Positions 43,971 through 52,862 of a stretch of DNA of 64,000 bases are shown piece by piece. The notes below the pieces were generated by a model. That model had not been told where the DNA came from, did no database searches, and saw only the letters and a list, made by a program, of their open reading frames with translations. Within the stretch, counting starts at the first letter, position 1; each line of letters begins with the position of its first letter. The stretch comes from Kineothrix alysoides (GTDB taxonomy: Bacteria; Bacillota; Clostridia; Lachnospirales; Lachnospiraceae): the NCBI RefSeq assembly GCF_000732725.1, contig NZ_JPNB01000001.1, positions 1,798,001-1,862,000 of the forward strand. The letters run 5' to 3'. The translations under genes and the position numbers were made by a program.

Positions 43971-44861
43971 CTAATCCGAATTTTTTCGCAGCAATATAAG
44001 CTGACCGACAGCCACGCTACCTATAATAAGTCCCAGACAAGTTGACATGGCACTCGCCATACCTGCCGCTGACTTACCTGTTCCAAATGCCAGGTTACGG
44101 ATATACATAAGCAGAACAAAGGTCGATTCGCTAGGTCCTCCCGCTGTCAACATCAATGGCTGACCATAGATATTAAACTGTGCGATCACTGATACGATAA
44201 GGGTATACACAAGAGGAAATTGAATAGAAGGTACCGTAATATACCGGAAACGCTTCCATCCGCTTGCACCATCTAAATCTGCCGCCTCAAGAATTGATTT
44301 GTCAATTCCTGACAGCGCTGCCACATATATAATCAAATTTCCGCCGATTCCCCACCATATTGTAGTTACTACAATAGTAATCCACGCCCAGGGCTGTTCG
44401 GCATACCAGTTAATATCCGTTCCGAACATTTTATTAAACAAGCCAAGAGAGCGGTTAAATATAAATAACCATGTCAGCGTTACCGAGGTAATGGAAAACA
44501 GTGTCGGCATATAGAATATTCCCTGAAATATATTACGTCCCTTTGGTCTTTTATTTAACAGCATCGCCAGCACCAGAGGAATTGCAAGCTGAAACGGAAC
44601 GGAAATCAATACGAAAATCACCGTATTCTTAAGACCGTTCCAGAACTGCCTGTAAAAGACAGATTCCGTGTTTGTCAAAAATACGCTATAGTTTTTCAAT
44701 CCTACAAAAGTCGGCGATGTAAACAAATCCCATTTTGTAAAGGATGCATAAATACCATAAATCATCGGTACCAAAAAGAATATAATAAATATGATCACAT
44801 GAGGAGCAATAAATAGATATGGAGTAATATTTAGCTTTTTCTTCTTTTTCACTTTTTGCAT
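43971..44861 (-). CDS. Carbohydrate ABC transporter permease (MalF/UgpA type)
   Basis: Inner-membrane permease of 296 residues with six helices. EAADLDGASGWKRFRYITVP is the EAA loop, and FTKWDLFTSPTFVGLKNY is the usual N-terminal periplasmic segment. A lysine-rich start (MQKVKKKKKLN) precedes the first helix. It forms the heterodimer with the next permease. A strong intergenic hairpin separates it from the binding-protein gene. Confidence 0.92.
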   Translation of the reverse strand: MQKVKKKKKLNITPYLFIAPHVIIFIIFFLVPMIYGIYASFTKWDLFTSPTFVGLKNYSVFLTNTESVFYRQFWNGLKNTVIFVLISVPFQLAIPLVLAMLLNKRPKGRNIFQGIFYMPTLFSITSVTLTWLFIFNRSLGLFNKMFGTDINWYAEQPWAWITIVVTTIWWGIGGNLIIYVAALSGIDKSILEAADLDGASGWKRFRYITVPSIQFPLVYTLIVSVIAQFNIYGQPLMLTAGGPSESTFVLLMYIRNLAFGTGKSAAGMASAMSTCLGLIIGSVAVGQLILLRKNSD

Positions 44862-44888
44862 TCTGCATCATCTCCTATTACTTTTTTA

Positions 44889-44934
44889 AAGGGGATACTG
44901 CTTTGAATATCCCATCCATTTGCGGTATCCCCTT
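44889..44934 (-). terminator. Intercistronic hairpin between binding protein and permeases
   Basis: AAGGGGATAC (44889-44898) and GTATCCCCTT (44925-44934) form a 10-bp stem. On the minus strand TTTAAAAAAG follows, a weak U-tract. Partial termination or 3'-end protection here would keep the binding protein in excess over the permeases. Confidence 0.7.
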
Positions 44935-44983
44935 CTTTTATTGACATAAGAGCAATTCGCGAAGCGTGCTGCCCATTGTCATA

Positions 44984-46312
44984 TTACTCGCCCATCTCGA
45001 TTCGACCTTCAGTCTCCTGAACCGCCTGATTCAAACCGTCTTCTGCTGTCATACGTCCAAATAATACTTCTCCGGTAATCTTATCTAATGCTTCTACTGC
45101 GTAACCATAATATTTGTAATCGTAAATCTTTAATTCCTCATTCTCATCTGCAAAGAACGCCTGAGGCATATCCTGGAACTCAGCAACCTCTTTAATCGCT
45201 ACGTGTGCCGGTACCTGGCCTGCTTTTGCCCATTCCAAACTGTTATTTCCAAGGAAATCAATGAAATCAAGAACTGCCTGTGTTTTTTCTGCATCTCTGT
45301 TCGGATTCTTAGGAAGCACAAACTGGTGAGAAGACGTCCAGTTTCCCTTTGTGCCTGCATCAAATACAGGGAAGTCAAACATTTTTGCGTTAAGTCCCGT
45401 CTCTTTTATGTTGTTGTACATCCAGATACCTTCCGGACAAAACATGATGTTGCCGCCAAGGAACATTTGCCAAGGGTCGTCGCCATCTTTCTGTATGTAG
45501 CCTAACTCATTTAAATCTGTCCATGTATCAAAGACTTTCTTAGCTGTGTCATTGTTGAAATCCGGTACGTTCCCATCAGTACTTAAGGTTCCGCCAAGCT
45601 GTGCGTAAGAAGACAGGAAGTATACTCTCTGCCAAGTGATACCAAGAGGAGTAATTCCATCCGTTTTACACGCTTCACCTACTGATTTCACTTCATCCCA
45701 TGTCAACACACCGTCATCCATAACTCCATTGCCGTATTTTTCATATAAATCCATGTTAACATAGAGGCAGAAGGAGTGAACATCAAGAGGAATACCATAA
45801 TGCCCTCCGGCAATATCCGACATCTTCCACGCTTTAGGATTGTAATTCTCAGCCTTAATATTAGAATCGCCAAGTACCGTGTTGTAATCTTCAAGAAGTC
45901 CCATTTCCTGGAACAAAGGAACTCTTTCAATATGGTTAATTGCTACGTCGGGTACATCTTCACCGGTCTGAATCGCAAGAGGCATCTTTAAATATAAATC
46001 GTTCGCTTCTATTGCACGGTGATTTACTGTATAATCAGGATTCGTTGCATTATATGCGTCAACGATAGCCTGCATGGAGGAACCGTCTGCCCCGGTGAAC
46101 ACTGTCCAGAACTCAATTGTTCCTTTCGCCCCCGGTGCCACGGATGCCGTTTCCTCTGCCGGCGCTTCTGCGGATTCTTCCACCTGCGTATTTGCTGCTC
46201 CACTGTCTGTAGTGGTTCCCTCTGTCGTTCCAGCACTGGAATTAGACCCACATGCAATCATAGAAAAGCTTGTTGCCATTGCCAGAAGTAATGCTACTGC
46301 TCTTTTTGCCAT
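44984..46312 (-). CDS. Sugar ABC transporter substrate-binding lipoprotein
   Basis: Extracellular solute-binding protein of family 1, 442 residues. The signal peptide ends in a lipobox (SMIACG, Cys near 21), then a Ser/Thr/Glu-rich linker (about 25-62), then the mature domain starting TIEFWTVFTGADG. GNIMFCPEGIWMYNN and a DYKYYGYAVE tail fit sugar-binding proteins. It delivers its ligand to the two permeases encoded downstream. AAGGAGAGAAAAAG precedes the ATG. Confidence 0.93.
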   Translation of the reverse strand: MAKRAVALLLAMATSFSMIACGSNSSAGTTEGTTTDSGAANTQVEESAEAPAEETASVAPGAKGTIEFWTVFTGADGSSMQAIVDAYNATNPDYTVNHRAIEANDLYLKMPLAIQTGEDVPDVAINHIERVPLFQEMGLLEDYNTVLGDSNIKAENYNPKAWKMSDIAGGHYGIPLDVHSFCLYVNMDLYEKYGNGVMDDGVLTWDEVKSVGEACKTDGITPLGITWQRVYFLSSYAQLGGTLSTDGNVPDFNNDTAKKVFDTWTDLNELGYIQKDGDDPWQMFLGGNIMFCPEGIWMYNNIKETGLNAKMFDFPVFDAGTKGNWTSSHQFVLPKNPNRDAEKTQAVLDFIDFLGNNSLEWAKAGQVPAHVAIKEVAEFQDMPQAFFADENEELKIYDYKYYGYAVEALDKITGEVLFGRMTAEDGLNQAVQETEGRIEMGE

Positions 46313-46365
46313 AACTTTTTCTCTCCTTTTTATTGTTTTGTGTAAAATGCTCTGCCAGGCATTTT

Positions 46366-46467
46366 AAAACAAAAATATTGTTTTATATTTTCTCCCCTTA
46401 TTATTTTAAATAACAATATTTATGTTTTAATATATTATACTATAATACATTTTGTATATAATATCAA
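46366..46467 (-). promoter_or_regulatory. Promoter and palindromes upstream of the sugar operon
   Basis: Minus-strand TTGATA (46462-46467) and TATAGT (46439-46444) are 17 bp apart. Downstream, AAAACAAAAATATTGTTTT (46366-46384) is a palindrome with 7-bp arms, and a related AT-rich unit, AACAATATTTATGTTTT, lies near 46412-46428. The adjacent ArsR-like regulator is the natural candidate to bind them. 46468-46869 otherwise holds no gene. Confidence 0.65.
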
Positions 46468-46869
46468 CACTTTTTTTAATTATTTTATATATTATTATTG
46501 CAATAAGTTGTTTTTATTGTTTGCTTTTATGTTTAAATTTATTTTAACCTCTCCCTCTTTTCCTTTATTTAAACAGTTTTTATGCTATATTCGACAATCA
46601 AAGCATTTTGTGGTCATTTTCAATCGGTATGTCATATGCATCCTGCCGGAGGTTTTCTTATCCTATAGGACATAATGTACTATGAAATAATAAAAGTATG
46701 TGTTGCCCGCTTTTTACTGCCAAGTACTTCGGCGACACAGCTCTTATTATGCGCACGTAGCTGCGCATTTATTTTTATGTAACAGGAGTTCTTTTTTCCT
46801 TACGCAAAAAATAGCCAGCCCCAAACCTCAGGACTAGCTATTATAAACGACTGACATACCATTTTCCTA

Positions 46870-47790
46870 TTAATATTCTATACTAAGCACAATATTCTGC
46901 GGATAGTCACCGAATTTCTCGCCGAAGATATTAAATCCTCCCACGTATTTTGCATCCTTTTTATTTCCAATTCGAACCACGATGGAAGCTCCATTTTTTA
47001 TGTCTAACATTTCAGTCGTGATATTCCCTACCTTATTTTCATTGACATAACAACCATCCTTCCTTACTTCCCACGTAGTAAGAAGCCCGTACTGGGTATT
47101 TCCCGACAGACAAGACGGAGGGGTAATCCTTCCCCTTCTGGCCCCAAAGTCTCCCGGGCTTCGCCATGTACCGCAGTCTATATGGTTAATCCACATAGTA
47201 ATATCTGATTTCCAGTCTTCTCTATAATTCGGTGCCTCGGAACAGATTTCAAGAGATACTCCCAAACGTTTTAAATCCGCCTGCTCCGGAAGCTGGTTCG
47301 GAAATTTGTATTCCACATATCCCGCAGAGCTCCATATGATCTGTGCATTCAGATGTTCCGGCAGATAAAAGCAATAGGTTAAGTCTTCGTTTCCAATAAC
47401 TCCAACTTCATCCGCGATTCCACAGGTGGAATACATCTCACAGTCGGTATATGCTCCGATTGGCATACTTACACTTGTTACCATATTTACATTCCTTGGA
47501 GCGCCATTTATGCCGATAGTCACCAAATCGTTCTTCCTGCTGCATAAACGCACCGCCCCCCTTGTCCCCGGTTGGACTTCCGCATTAATCAATTTTGCCT
47601 TCTCAAGAACTTTAACATGCAGAGCAGCACTGGATGCTGCTATTCCAAGCTTCTCAGCTATCTCCCCAATGTTCAGACTTTCTTCCTGCAAAAGCTTCAA
47701 TATATCCAGTCTTACCGGTGTGGACAGCGCCTTTCCTACGTCGCATACCTCTTCTGCATTGTCTAAATTTAATGTTAGTAACTTAGCCAT
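46870..47790 (-). CDS. ArsR-like regulator with a large C-terminal sensor domain
   Basis: Protein of 306 residues. The N-terminal winged helix (about 15-80: ALSTPVRLDILKLLQEE, IAEKLGIAASSAALHVKVLE) is followed by about 220 residues rich in beta structure, Trp, Tyr and Asn (for example YCFYLPEHLNAQIIWSSAGY, NHIDCGTWRSPGDFG). This size and layout recur in Lachnospiraceae beside glycosidase and sugar ABC clusters. The C-terminal part probably senses sugar. It lies upstream of the sugar operon on the same strand with its own promoter region. Confidence 0.8.
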   Translation of the reverse strand: MAKLLTLNLDNAEEVCDVGKALSTPVRLDILKLLQEESLNIGEIAEKLGIAASSAALHVKVLEKAKLINAEVQPGTRGAVRLCSRKNDLVTIGINGAPRNVNMVTSVSMPIGAYTDCEMYSTCGIADEVGVIGNEDLTYCFYLPEHLNAQIIWSSAGYVEYKFPNQLPEQADLKRLGVSLEICSEAPNYREDWKSDITMWINHIDCGTWRSPGDFGARRGRITPPSCLSGNTQYGLLTTWEVRKDGCYVNENKVGNITTEMLDIKNGASIVVRIGNKKDAKYVGGFNIFGEKFGDYPQNIVLSIEY

Positions 47791-48024
47791 AACTCACGTT
47801 CTCCGTCTTAATTTTAATTTGCAGACCTTTATATCCTGAATGATTCACTAATCTAATTTAGCATTTTATCACAAGCTATGGAAATCAACAATATCGGGAT
47901 ACTTTTCTTTTATCCGTCTTCCATTATTATACAAGAACGACACAATTTCCACAAGAATCCAGACGATAAATCTTCCCATTCCGGCTTTTAAGTCCAGTAT
48001 GAATAATGAGCATGAATTTTTCAC

Positions 48025-48064
48025 TCGCTATCCGTATATTCCAGTATGTCCGGTGAGATAGCGA
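48025..48064. other. Intergenic hairpin
   Basis: TCGCTATC (48025-48032) pairs with GATAGCGA (48057-48064) around a 24-base loop. No U-tract follows on either strand. It is the only structure seen in the 378-bp gap 47791-48168. Confidence 0.35.
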
Positions 48065-48168
48065 TGCAAAATAGTATTTTTTATCAGTTAAATAAATCAA
48101 TTAAAATCAAATTTATATTCCCATCTATGCACAGATATGTAAACAGAAAACTTATCAAGCTTTTTCCA

Positions 48169-49302
48169 TTATACCAAAACATTTTTCACCGCAGTTTTCC
48201 AGCCATATGAAATCATCAAGCCCATTGTTTTTGTCAAAGAGATATTATCTCTATGTTCCTTCATAAATCCCACAATTCCATTTTGTTGATTGCAATATTG
48301 TTCTGCTTCCAATCTGCTCATACCATGATTCATGAAATACTCAATATCTGCCTCCACTTCTCTTTCTGTTTTTTCATCTGTCCAGTGATCCGCACCGATA
48401 ATACTTTCCAACCTCTCTTGATACCCTTTATCATTCCTTTCCAGAATGTTTACCTTATCATTCATTCTACAGTCAACATCGTACAAACCAAGCCTTTTCA
48501 TATAGTGTGGAATTTTCATTGCAATTGAATAATCCCTATTTTGCTTTTCCAGCTCTGTTGTCCAAAGCTTTTTTAATCCGTCATGCATGCATAAATCAGA
48601 ATAATCCATACCGTCTATATGCAGTCCGCATGATTCAAATTCCCTGTTGCACTCTATGCTAACTACTATGCCATCACTCCTGGTAAACTCCACCATCTTT
48701 TTTAGATACGAGAACCCATCATTCACATGACGAAGAACAGCTTGACTGATGACGACATCATATCTTTTGTCTGTATGAAAATTCAATATATCTTCTTCAA
48801 TAAATGTTACATCAAATTCTGTTCCTGCAAATATTGATTTTGCCTCATCGATCATACTTCTTGCAAAATCTATACCTGTATACCTACTCCCCTTCGGAAG
48901 CATCGGCAGCAATAATAATCCTAATGCACCGTAACCACACCCACAATCCAGTATCTCTATTGGTTTTTCTATTTTCCACACATAGTTGATCAGAAACTCA
49001 AAATAATCCTCATTCCACATATTTCTTCTTGTATTTTTTAAATAGGAAAGACGTTTCGACCAATATTCTATCGTACCGGAATCAGACGGAATATACTCTT
49101 GCTCCAAAGGGACTATACCTAATAATGCATCCACTGATACACCAAAATATGCGCTAATTTGTGGAAGCATATTAATGTCCGGTGACACCTGTCCATTTTC
49201 CCATTTGCTGATAGTTTGATAAGAAACAGAAAGAATATCTCCCAACTCTTGCTGGGTAAGCCGATTTCTTCTTCTTAATTCTGCAAGCTTTAGATTTATC
49301 AT
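48169..49302 (-). CDS. XRE helix-turn-helix fused to SAM-dependent methyltransferase
   Basis: Protein of 377 residues. An HTH_3 domain covers about 3-58 (RRRNRLTQQELGDILSVSYQ, TISKWENGQVSPD). A class I methyltransferase core covers about 75-230, with the SAM loop ILDCGCGYGALG, acidic GIDFA, and EEDILNF. The remaining 140 residues are alpha-helical with no named domain. The chain may methylate a small molecule or protein and regulate its own gene. The fusion is unusual but known in Clostridia. No partner genes indicate the substrate. Confidence 0.87.
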   Translation of the reverse strand: MINLKLAELRRRNRLTQQELGDILSVSYQTISKWENGQVSPDINMLPQISAYFGVSVDALLGIVPLEQEYIPSDSGTIEYWSKRLSYLKNTRRNMWNEDYFEFLINYVWKIEKPIEILDCGCGYGALGLLLLPMLPKGSRYTGIDFARSMIDEAKSIFAGTEFDVTFIEEDILNFHTDKRYDVVISQAVLRHVNDGFSYLKKMVEFTRSDGIVVSIECNREFESCGLHIDGMDYSDLCMHDGLKKLWTTELEKQNRDYSIAMKIPHYMKRLGLYDVDCRMNDKVNILERNDKGYQERLESIIGADHWTDEKTEREVEADIEYFMNHGMSRLEAEQYCNQQNGIVGFMKEHRDNISLTKTMGLMISYGWKTAVKNVLV

Positions 49303-49439
49303 TTCTATAATCTCCTTTCTGCTAATATCATATCAATCTATGCCTCCCTTGTCTTTAGCGTATTCGGACAATTTATTATCTTAAAAAGCGAATCAGTCTA
49401 TAGTCGGAATATTCCCTTAAAAATTCCTTCTTCTACTGC

Positions 49440-49735
49440 AACCTGGTCCAGTTCATTCTCCGGTAAATCGTAATAATACTATGAACTCCCGGTTGAACTT
49501 CATCCGGAACATCATCAAAATATAATCCCGAATCGCATGAAAAAACCGGCATATGAAATGCTTCATAATACGCGTTTGCTTTCTTCCTTGCATTTTCCAA
49601 CGGCGTGAGTTTTCTCCTATCCGCATCTGTTCGGATATTTCTGCCACTGTTCCCTTTACTTCACCAAGCTTAGCTTCATCTGCAAATGTATGGCCACAAC
49701 AAAATAACATCATCTTGGCTTTTCCATTACATATT
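49440..49735 (-). pseudogene. Non-canonical purine NTP pyrophosphatase (HAM1/RdgB-like) remnant
   Basis: One frame holds EAKLGEVKGTVAEISEQMRI and a second, shifted frame holds TPLENARKKANAYYEAFHMP, then VFSCDSGLYFDDVPDEVQPG. The latter is the HAM1 signature region with the catalytic Asp in CDSGL. The N-terminal TNxxK motif is scrambled and the C-terminal half is absent (stop near 49440). It overlaps the end of the NUDIX gene. A house-cleaning nucleotide pyrophosphatase has been lost here. Confidence 0.65.
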
Positions 49736-50227
49736 CTCCATTTCCAGCAGCTTCTTCATTACCATTATCTCTCTTTTAATCCATGGAATATTTTCATAAT
49801 TTTCTACAGACTCATTATTTGCAATGGCTTCCTCAAGCGTCATCCAGCTTACTTTATAATCGTATTCTGCTTCGTAATCATCCAGATTTCTTTTCCCTAC
49901 AGCTTCTTCAACGTCACAGAAAAAATAATAAGAATCCATTTCCATTAAATCATCAATAGCACCTTTTCGCTTTTCGTGAACAAGTATTCCTTCTGAGATA
50001 GACTCTTTCTTTACAGAATAACCGGTTTCCTCCTGTACTTCCCTCAGCAGAGTCTGTTCTAAAGATTCTCCCTTTTCCATTCCGCCGCCGGGAAACTTAT
50101 GGTCCCCATACTTACTATGTATAAGCAAATATTTTCCCTTTTCTTGAATAACTCCTCTTACTGCTGTCCTCTTAAATACGCTGCCACCCTCCAGATAATC
50201 ATGTAAGTCTATAGTCAATTCTTTCAT
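49727..50227 (-). CDS. NUDIX hydrolase
   Basis: Pyrophosphohydrolase of 166 residues. The Nudix box G48-x5-E54-x7-REVQEETGY (48-70) is intact, preceded by the FPGG turn. The C-terminal part (SWMTLEEAIANNE) matches the common substrate-side strand and helix. It hydrolyses a nucleoside diphosphate linked to an unknown moiety. It borders a decayed HAM1-type gene, and both act on nucleotide pools. Confidence 0.9.
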   Translation of the reverse strand: MKELTIDLHDYLEGGSVFKRTAVRGVIQEKGKYLLIHSKYGDHKFPGGGMEKGESLEQTLLREVQEETGYSVKKESISEGILVHEKRKGAIDDLMEMDSYYFFCDVEEAVGKRNLDDYEAEYDYKVSWMTLEEAIANNESVENYENIPWIKREIMVMKKLLEMENM

Positions 50228-50395
50228 TGTACTATCCTTTCATCCGAAATAATATATCCTAAGTTTTCCGGCAATCTACCAAATACAATCCCAAGTACTT
50301 CCAGAATCTTTTCGCCTCTAGCCAATGACTTCCGGCAAGTGTTCCATCTGATTTATATGAATCCCACAATTATTAATTGGAAAGTCAGTTCTACC

Positions 50396-51607
50396 CTACG
50401 ATTTACCTATCTCAATCAGCGAACGCGCCCGGAGTAACGCAAGACCGCTGACGAATAATACTATACCGGATGCAATCAACAGCCACTCAATTCGCACCAC
50501 ATCGCCCAAGGGTCCGAATACAACCATTCCGAGCGGCATTGCCAACCCACCGAACATCATCATCACGCTGAATACTCGCCCCATTTTGTCCGGCTCGATT
50601 TTGCTCTGGAGCAGCGTCATGCTTGGCGTGTTGAACAACGGCATTGTAACGCCGCAGATGAGCATTACGCCTAAATATACCCAAAAATCAGGCACTACAC
50701 CGAGCAGAAAACCGGTCAAACCGAATAATGCACAAGCCATAATAATAGTGTGTGCCTTATTTTTGAAACCGCCCCATACAGAAATCAATATGCCGCCCAT
50801 AACTGCGCCGATTGAAAATACAATTTCAATCGCAGTCAGCCGCCAAACATCATCGCCGAATGTACGGGCAGTTTGAAGCGGCGTAAGCAAAGCGGCAGGC
50901 GATGCGAAAAAGCCGAAAAATGTACTATAAATGATAATAAGTTTCAGCCATGCTTTGGAGTTAATATACCGCAGCCCCTCACGAAGTTCGTGAAAATATG
51001 CCTTTACACCACGTTTTACTTCCTCTGTGCGCAAAACGCCGGACACCTTAACAAATATCAAAACTATGCTTATGCCTATCGCCGCAGTCACCACATCAAT
51101 GAAGAAAATGTACTCAATCGGCAAAAGCGACAGCAATGCACCCGCCGCCATCGGTGCTGCAAACATATTCAATGACTGAATCGAGCTTTGTATGCCGTTG
51201 AATCGCTGCAAACTCTCCGTCGGCACGATTTGCGGTATCATTGCCGAGACGGCGGGCTGCTGAATGCCTTGTCCGAACGACCGTGCAACTACAACTATGA
51301 ACATAAGCCAGATATTTTTGTAACCGGAGATGTACGCAGCCGCCAAGCCGAGCGTTATCAGAGCGATACATGCATCGGATATCACGATAAGGTATTTGCG
51401 ATTATGCCTATCCGCCCATACGCCTGCGAACGGTGAAATCAGTGTCATTGGCAATAACGCAGCACAAGTGAACAGCGTCATAATCACACCCGATTTAGTT
51501 TCGAGTGTGATTTGCCAAGTTATGGAGTGCTGCACGAGCATCGAGGCGAACATGGATACGAACTGCCCAATAATATACAATGTTGCATTACGTTTCCAGT
51601 TAGTCAT
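50396..51607 (-). CDS. MFS family exporter (MFS_3/macrolide-efflux type)
   Basis: Twelve-helix transporter of 403 residues. NWKRNATLYIIGQFVSMFAS at the start and GVWADRHNRKYLIVISDACI (the A-like motif between helices 2 and 3) place it with the EntS/Mef-like drug exporters. SFGQGIQQPAVSAMIPQIVP is helix 5 and its surroundings. By eye the gene is richer in G+C (many GCC, CGC, GGC codons) than the neighbours, hinting at transfer. Substrate unknown. AGGTGCTGAA lies upstream of the ATG. Confidence 0.88.
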   Translation of the reverse strand: MTNWKRNATLYIIGQFVSMFASMLVQHSITWQITLETKSGVIMTLFTCAALLPMTLISPFAGVWADRHNRKYLIVISDACIALITLGLAAAYISGYKNIWLMFIVVVARSFGQGIQQPAVSAMIPQIVPTESLQRFNGIQSSIQSLNMFAAPMAAGALLSLLPIEYIFFIDVVTAAIGISIVLIFVKVSGVLRTEEVKRGVKAYFHELREGLRYINSKAWLKLIIIYSTFFGFFASPAALLTPLQTARTFGDDVWRLTAIEIVFSIGAVMGGILISVWGGFKNKAHTIIMACALFGLTGFLLGVVPDFWVYLGVMLICGVTMPLFNTPSMTLLQSKIEPDKMGRVFSVMMMFGGLAMPLGMVVFGPLGDVVRIEWLLIASGIVLFVSGLALLRARSLIEIGKS

Positions 51608-51704
51608 TTCAGCACCTCACCTCTATTTACAGTTAAATAATTTATTTACTAGCCCCAAAACTTCTTAAATTTTTCTAAGATATCCTGCTCGCTATTACTA
51701 TTTG

Positions 51705-52055
51705 TTTGAAAAAGGGAACCATGACTGTTCCCATCAACTTGCTTTCTGTCCTCTTTTCTATGTGCAGAATCTCATTTTGATTATTCTATCATAAACTTAT
51801 AAATTATGATAGAAATATCCCTTATAAAATGGGCAGAAGAAAGCCCTCAAATCTTTTGACTTGGAGGCATTATTCTACTCACTTAATCTCTTTTCGTTCT
51901 AACAATCATCATATGAAAATGACTTTTTACACTCTTATATTCCCCGCTTGTTAATATATAAATACATATTACTTTCTTTAGAGCGAAAACAATATTCCAT
52001 TCTCCTTAAACTGCATTATACATTTAGTATTTCACTACATATTGGAATTTGCCAT
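51705..52055. repeat. Dispersed structured repeat, copy C
   Basis: Shares with copies A and B the stem GCAGAAT.../ATTCTATC, CATAAACTTATAAATTATG, ATGGGCAGAA, the hairpin CCTCAAATCttttGACTTGG, TTACTCACTTAATCTCTTT and, after an extra AT-rich stretch of about 110 bp, the terminal CTACATATTGGAATTTG. It fills most of the gap between the MFS and EFR1-type genes. Confidence 0.65.
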
Positions 52056-52084
52056 TTCAACTTTATATAAACCAGCTGTCATAT

Positions 52085-52205
52085 CTTAAATAAATCCATT
52101 TCTCTCAAGAAAATCGATCGAGTCCGTATTTTCGGGAACAGGATTAGTCAATTACAAAAGTGCCCTGCGGCTCATTGTCCCATTCAAATCAATCATTTCA
52201 TTCAT
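52085..52205 (-). pseudogene. Very short decayed frame after the EFR1-type gene
   Basis: CAGGAGGG precedes ATG 52203-52205, which reads MNEMIDLNGTMSRRALL and stops at 52152. Another frame continues NPVPENTDSIDFLERNGFI to 52085. The good ribosome site suggests a former small gene; no family recognised. Confidence 0.3.
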
Positions 52206-52862
52206 GTATTTAGCCCTCCTGCAGGTCTTACAATATATCACAGATACTTATCTATAGTACCTTGTTCAACCACACGCCTGCCCAGCAAAGTGATCGCTTG
52301 TTTCGGACAAGTATTCACACATCGATAACATAGTGTGCATCGTTTTCCGGATACAGCAATTCGATTTTTCAGCTCTATATTTTTCATAGGGCATAAAGCA
52401 ACACACTTATTACATCCAATACATTTTTCAGGATGTATTTTTAACTTATCTGAATATTGTTTTGTTTTATTAATACAGTACAACCTTTGTCCCAAAAGTC
52501 CTGCAACGTGATATAAGCTTCCAATTCCTTCTTGCGGCGGATTATCGTTTTTGAATTCTCTTACGGCTTTCTTTATTTTTTGTTCTGCCGCTATTATAAG
52601 CTTCTTATTATGTGCCAACGGTCTCTTTAATACTTTTTCATCAGCTATACTGTCCGGCATCTTTAGATGTAAACCGCCGATAACTATTGCACCATACCTT
52701 TTCAGTTCTCTCGCCAATATACCGGCTCCATCTCCGCTGAACAGTGCCATTGTTGCAATAACAAAAACTCGTTTATCCTTCCACACAGTTTTATGGCTGA
52801 CGATAAAATCCTTTAATATTTTAGGTATATTACTATATTGGACAGGATAACTGAAAACAATA

